Shown one piece after another: positions 60,993 to 64,000 of a stretch of DNA of 64,000 nucleotides. Source of the stretch: Candidatus Gastranaerophilales bacterium (lineage in GTDB: Bacteria; Cyanobacteriota; Vampirovibrionia; Gastranaerophilales; Gastranaerophilaceae); assembly GCA_017560095.1 (NCBI GenBank), contig JAFYOU010000039.1:1-64000 (forward strand). Direction: 5' to 3'. The notes under the pieces are model-generated. The model made no database searches. It had not been told where the DNA came from and saw nothing but the letters and a program-made list of their open reading frames with translations. Numbering within the stretch: the first letter of the stretch is position 1; the number at the start of each line of letters is the position of its first letter. A program made the translations under genes and the position numbers.

Positions 60993-62753
60993 TTACAATA
61001 TGTTTGAAGTTATCATAAAGTGAACTCTTAAGTTAGATGCATCATCAGGACGATTTACAATTGGAACACCAATATACACGTTACCAGATAAGTATCTTGT
61101 CATTTTAAGAATTAAACCACCACCAACACTCATAACAAAATCTGAACTCATACCATAACCATAATCTCCAAACCAACCAGCATCACAAAATGCAGCAAGT
61201 CTGATAGAGTCGTCAATAAATCTTAACTTCTGAGGAAGTTTATTCAAGAATGGAACTGGGGCTCTCAATTCTAAAGATGCTGTAGCACCATAATCTTTTA
61301 AGAAATAACCTTCTTCAAATCCACGCACAGAAGAAACGCCACCGATTTGTAATTTATCTGAATACCAAACGTTTCTATTTGTCCATTGACCATTAGCAGT
61401 AAAGATACCCATCATTCTCCAAGGCAACACTTGTAAACGAGTCAAGTTAGCATGCAATTTAACCATTTTATTTGTTGGAGTGTGTTTGCTTGAATATCCA
61501 AAATAATCATTAGAAGCGCCAAACACATCAATACCCTTACTAACTCCAAGATTTGCAAACCATTTACCATGAAAATCATCTTTAATATTTGTTAAATTAA
61601 ATTTGATTGAACGGGTTTTATATCCGTACAATTCGTAACCTCTTAAAGTAGTTTCTGTATTTCTTAAGTCAAATGCGATATCGCCATATAATTTATAATT
61701 TTCAGTTTTAACAAGTCTTCTAGACAAGTCAACATAGAAACTGTGGGATTTACCTTCAACATTAAAATCTTTTAATGGACCTTCATCTAATTCTGTTCCT
61801 GAATATGAGTAACCAAGATTTAATTTAGTTTCATGCCTTCCAATTGGAACAGAATAAAATATACCTTGACCAATTGAACTTCTAGCGATTGAAGTTGTTG
61901 ATAATAATTGATCACCAAAACCGGTTAAATTGCTCATACCAGCAAAAATAACAAATCGATTCAAACCAACAGAGCTTCTACCTTGGTTATCAAAACGGAA
62001 GTCGAAATCAATTGAGAATCTATCTTTAACATTTAAAGTTAAATCTGAATATTGTTCAGAATCTTCATTATCTTGAAGAGCAACAGCACCTTTTATATAA
62101 TCAGTTGCGTTCAATTCACGAAGAGATTCTTGAATATCTGCTACATTTAAAACTTTATCTTCTTGTATATTTTTATCTTTTAAGAAAGTAGCATTTAAAT
62201 ATTTTTTTCTGGCCCATTTGTTGCCTTCAATTGTAATATTTCCGTATTTACCCTCTACGACAACAATTTCAACGTTTCCATCTTCAACTTTTTGCGGAGG
62301 AAGATAAGCAGTTGTAGAAATGTAACCATTTTTTTGATAAAACTCGGTAATTGCATTAGCCATACCAACTAAATCATCAATTGTAACTTCGTCGCCAACT
62401 TTTTGACAAACAAGATTCATCAATTGTTCTTCAGTATACTCTGTATTACCTGTTATATGAATAGAATTTAAGGTAAAACTAACTTCCTTATTTGGAAGAT
62501 CTTGCATTTTATCTTTCATTTCTTTATTCATCTCAATATCTTGTTCAAGATGTTCTTTTTCTCTATCATCACGAACTCTTTGTTCGTAATCTTTAATTTG
62601 CCTTAAGTTAGTTTGATCAATAACACCCGGATCAAAATTACCAAACATCGGATTAAAACCAACTCCTGCCTCTGGACCAGCATATGCAACGCCTGCACCC
62701 AATATTAAGCAGGCAGCAAGAGTTAATGAATTGTTTTTAAATTTGTTATGCAC
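60993..62753 (-). CDS. TpsB/FhaC-type two-partner secretion transporter
   Basis: 586 aa. Signal peptide (residues 1-25, LTLAACLILGAGVAYA), helical plug segment, two POTRA domains (VSFTLNSIHITGNTEYTEEQL; VEGKYGNITIEGNKWARKKY), then a 16-strand barrel with the conserved SSVRGFEEGYFL loop motif near residue 480 and a C-terminal aromatic-poor strand. It moves a TpsA adhesin through the outer membrane. Its partner starts divergently at 63130 rather than downstream as in most TPS operons. AGGAATTTAGGGA lies upstream of the ATG. Confidence 0.93.
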   Translation of the reverse strand: MHNKFKNNSLTLAACLILGAGVAYAGPEAGVGFNPMFGNFDPGVIDQTNLRQIKDYEQRVRDDREKEHLEQDIEMNKEMKDKMQDLPNKEVSFTLNSIHITGNTEYTEEQLMNLVCQKVGDEVTIDDLVGMANAITEFYQKNGYISTTAYLPPQKVEDGNVEIVVVEGKYGNITIEGNKWARKKYLNATFLKDKNIQEDKVLNVADIQESLRELNATDYIKGAVALQDNEDSEQYSDLTLNVKDRFSIDFDFRFDNQGRSSVGLNRFVIFAGMSNLTGFGDQLLSTTSIARSSIGQGIFYSVPIGRHETKLNLGYSYSGTELDEGPLKDFNVEGKSHSFYVDLSRRLVKTENYKLYGDIAFDLRNTETTLRGYELYGYKTRSIKFNLTNIKDDFHGKWFANLGVSKGIDVFGASNDYFGYSSKHTPTNKMVKLHANLTRLQVLPWRMMGIFTANGQWTNRNVWYSDKLQIGGVSSVRGFEEGYFLKDYGATASLELRAPVPFLNKLPQKLRFIDDSIRLAAFCDAGWFGDYGYGMSSDFVMSVGGGLILKMTRYLSGNVYIGVPIVNRPDDASNLRVHFMITSNIL

Positions 62754-63129
62754 TTTCCCTAAATTCCTTTATGGTTAACTATGGAACTTCGCACGATACA
62801 CACTAGTGCGCAATACTATCATATAACATTGGACTTAATATACCAATAAATCATATTGATGATTTTTATCTTACTATAAAAAGAATGTAACAAAAATTTT
62901 TTGCGAATATGTTAAATTTTGTTAATTTCATACATATTTATACATATAAATAATATATCGTTTTAAAAATTATTTTTTATTTTTGATAAAATCAATATAC
63001 ACAGACTACTCCATGTAAATTTTTGTAACATTGAGGATAACAAAGTGAAATATTTGTTCTGTATGTGGTTTTTATTACATGTATGAGCATATGGATAAAA
63101 CTATAATTTATCATGAAAGGGAACATATA
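62754..63129. promoter_or_regulatory. Divergent intergenic region between tpsB and tpsA
   Basis: 376 bp, very AT-rich, without a convincing gene. It must hold both promoters; I see TTGATA-type -35-like and AT-rich -10-like sequences but none stands out. In frame with tpsA there are upstream ATGs at 63079 and 63091 lacking ribosome sites. Confidence 0.4.
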
Positions 63130-64000
63130 ATGAGTCAATTCAAAAAGAAATTAACGACGTTCACTGCAATGTTGGCTTTTCTATCATTATCTAGTGCTGC
63201 GCTTGCAGTTACGGGTGCTGACGTAATTGGCAACACAGGAAACGTAGGCGTATCTGGAAATGAAACCAGATTAGATGTAGACATTACATCTGGCGTTAAT
63301 GGAGACGTTGGTCAAGTTGACTGGAATACATTCAATGTTGGTTCAAATCAACAAGTAAATTTTGGTTTTTCTGGTCTTTCTCAAACTATCATAAACCGTG
63401 TATTAGGCGGACAAGAATCACAAATCTTAGGTAAATTGACAAACTCATGTATTGGTGATGGCTCTTGTAGTTCATTTGCTGCAACAGGCAAAGTAATTCT
63501 TATTAACCCAGCCGGTATTATGTTTGGTAACGGCTCAAGTGTTGATTTAAACTCTTTCACAGCTTCAACATTTGACATCAAAGGCGCCAAAAACCTTGGC
63601 GGTATGTCAGAAGCAGACTTAGCAAAATATCAAAAAGATGTCCTAAATAAATTTTCACCAACAGCAAAAATTAATGGTGAAAACAGGGATTATGGAAATA
63701 TTTATTTTGACTCAAACTATACAAGCGAATTTGAAAAAGCAGGAATTGCTTTAAAACCAGGCGAAACTCAAATTGTTTTAGATGGTACAACTTTTGCTCA
63801 CTTTAACAAAGATGGTTCTTTAGCTGATGCTAACCCAAATAAATCAGTAGCAATTGTTGCAGATAATATTACATACAAAGATTCATTAATCAGAACAGGT
63901 CAAAACTTCAACTATGTTACACCAAACAATAATTATTCTTTATCTAACGTAAGATTAATTACAGCTGATGGTGTTACTTTTGGTTATTTAGCTAACGGCT
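63130..64000 (+). CDS. TpsA-type filamentous hemagglutinin/adhesin, N-terminal part (runs off window)
   Basis: Starts at the ATG at 63130 with GAAAGGG upstream; the frame stays open to the end of the window (290 codons). Signal peptide (KKKLTTFTAMLAFLSLSSAALA), then a TPS secretion domain: VDWNTFNVGSNQQVNF, SQTIINRVLGGQESQILGKL and VILINPAGIMFGNGSSVDLNSFTASTFDI, with the NPAGI(M)FG motif of FhaB-like proteins. Exported by the TpsB encoded divergently; predicted to be a beta-helical surface adhesin. An in-frame extension from 63079 would lengthen the signal region by 17 residues. Confidence 0.93.
   Translation, partial: MSQFKKKLTTFTAMLAFLSLSSAALAVTGADVIGNTGNVGVSGNETRLDVDITSGVNGDVGQVDWNTFNVGSNQQVNFGFSGLSQTIINRVLGGQESQILGKLTNSCIGDGSCSSFAATGKVILINPAGIMFGNGSSVDLNSFTASTFDIKGAKNLGGMSEADLAKYQKDVLNKFSPTAKINGENRDYGNIYFDSNYTSEFEKAGIALKPGETQIVLDGTTFAHFNKDGSLADANPNKSVAIVADNITYKDSLIRTGQNFNYVTPNNNYSLSNVRLITADGVTFGYLANG

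Overview
The window is an AT-rich chromosomal segment (roughly 30% G+C by eye) from a bacterium with two membranes. It carries a TolC-type efflux pump, a two-partner secretion pair (TpsB/TpsA), a secretin with its assembly ATPase and inner-membrane platform, a prepilin peptidase, and undecaprenyl-phosphate genes. Anaerobic life is suggested by a stand-alone glycyl-radical protein, a rubredoxin, a Crp/Fnr regulator with a Cys cluster and several radical SAM or Fe-S type proteins. Protein style, three alternative sigma factors and many lineage-restricted proteins that begin with a short '[VI][SN]F' motif make me think of the non-photosynthetic sister lineage of Cyanobacteria (Melainabacteria/Vampirovibrionia, Gastranaerophilales-like). 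That assignment is inference; no marker could be searched.

Layout. 1-1000: end of an rRNA operon (23S 3' end, spacer, 5S), followed by a tandem array of decayed 5S 3' fragments alternating with terminators. 1-6 kb: pilin-like protein, thioesterase, QueD, UppP, a nucleotidase-like metallophosphoesterase, an orphan DNA methyltransferase. 6-10.5 kb: EmrB/EmrA/MarR diverging from a TolC-like gene, with a clear MarR operator between them. 10.6-14.5 kb: tandem matrixin-like metalloproteases (one decayed) and a 728-aa lineage protein preceded by a 24-aa microORF. 14.6-24.8 kb: radical SAM/PDZ protein and PadR, diverging from a run of four paralogous GT-C-like membrane proteins interleaved with uppS and rdgB, then an antiporter. 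24.9-33.6 kb: tpiA, FliA-type sigma, ZIP transporter, B12-radical SAM, SDR, CsaB, acyltransferase, SerC. 33.7-37.4 kb: decay-rich zone with a broken TM/TPR gene, an internally deleted cation/proton antiporter, GrcA-like protein, rubredoxin, Crp/Fnr regulator, and a hairpin-packed non-coding region. 37.4-44.5 kb: PilD, sigma, IlvC, a PRTase-like protein, a G+C-rich repeat, RNase PH, a third sigma, and the L10-L7/L12 operon with its leader and attenuator. 44.6-53.6 kb: lineage proteins, an Fe-S type protein, an OppD-like ATPase, Maf, EF-Ts, S2, a DtxR-type regulator, Obg. 53.7-60.4 kb: a four-gene type IV pilus/type II secretion-like operon. 60.4-64 kb: a frameshifted coiled-coil remnant, TpsB, and the start of TpsA, which runs off the window.

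Working together: UppS, UppP, the GT-C quartet and CsaB point to lipid-linked sugar and envelope polymer decoration. PilD, the pilin-like protein, the secretin operon and possibly the adjacent sigma factor form a pilus/secretion system. The most unusual genome-wide signal is a promoter architecture: at about eleven starts that mostly lack a Shine-Dalgarno sequence, a -10 hexamer, often with an upstream TGn, ends exactly 6 nt before the start codon. This predicts leaderless mRNAs. Other notable signals are a structured G+C-rich repeat shared by the rRNA spacer and a distant intergenic region, and the decayed 5S array.
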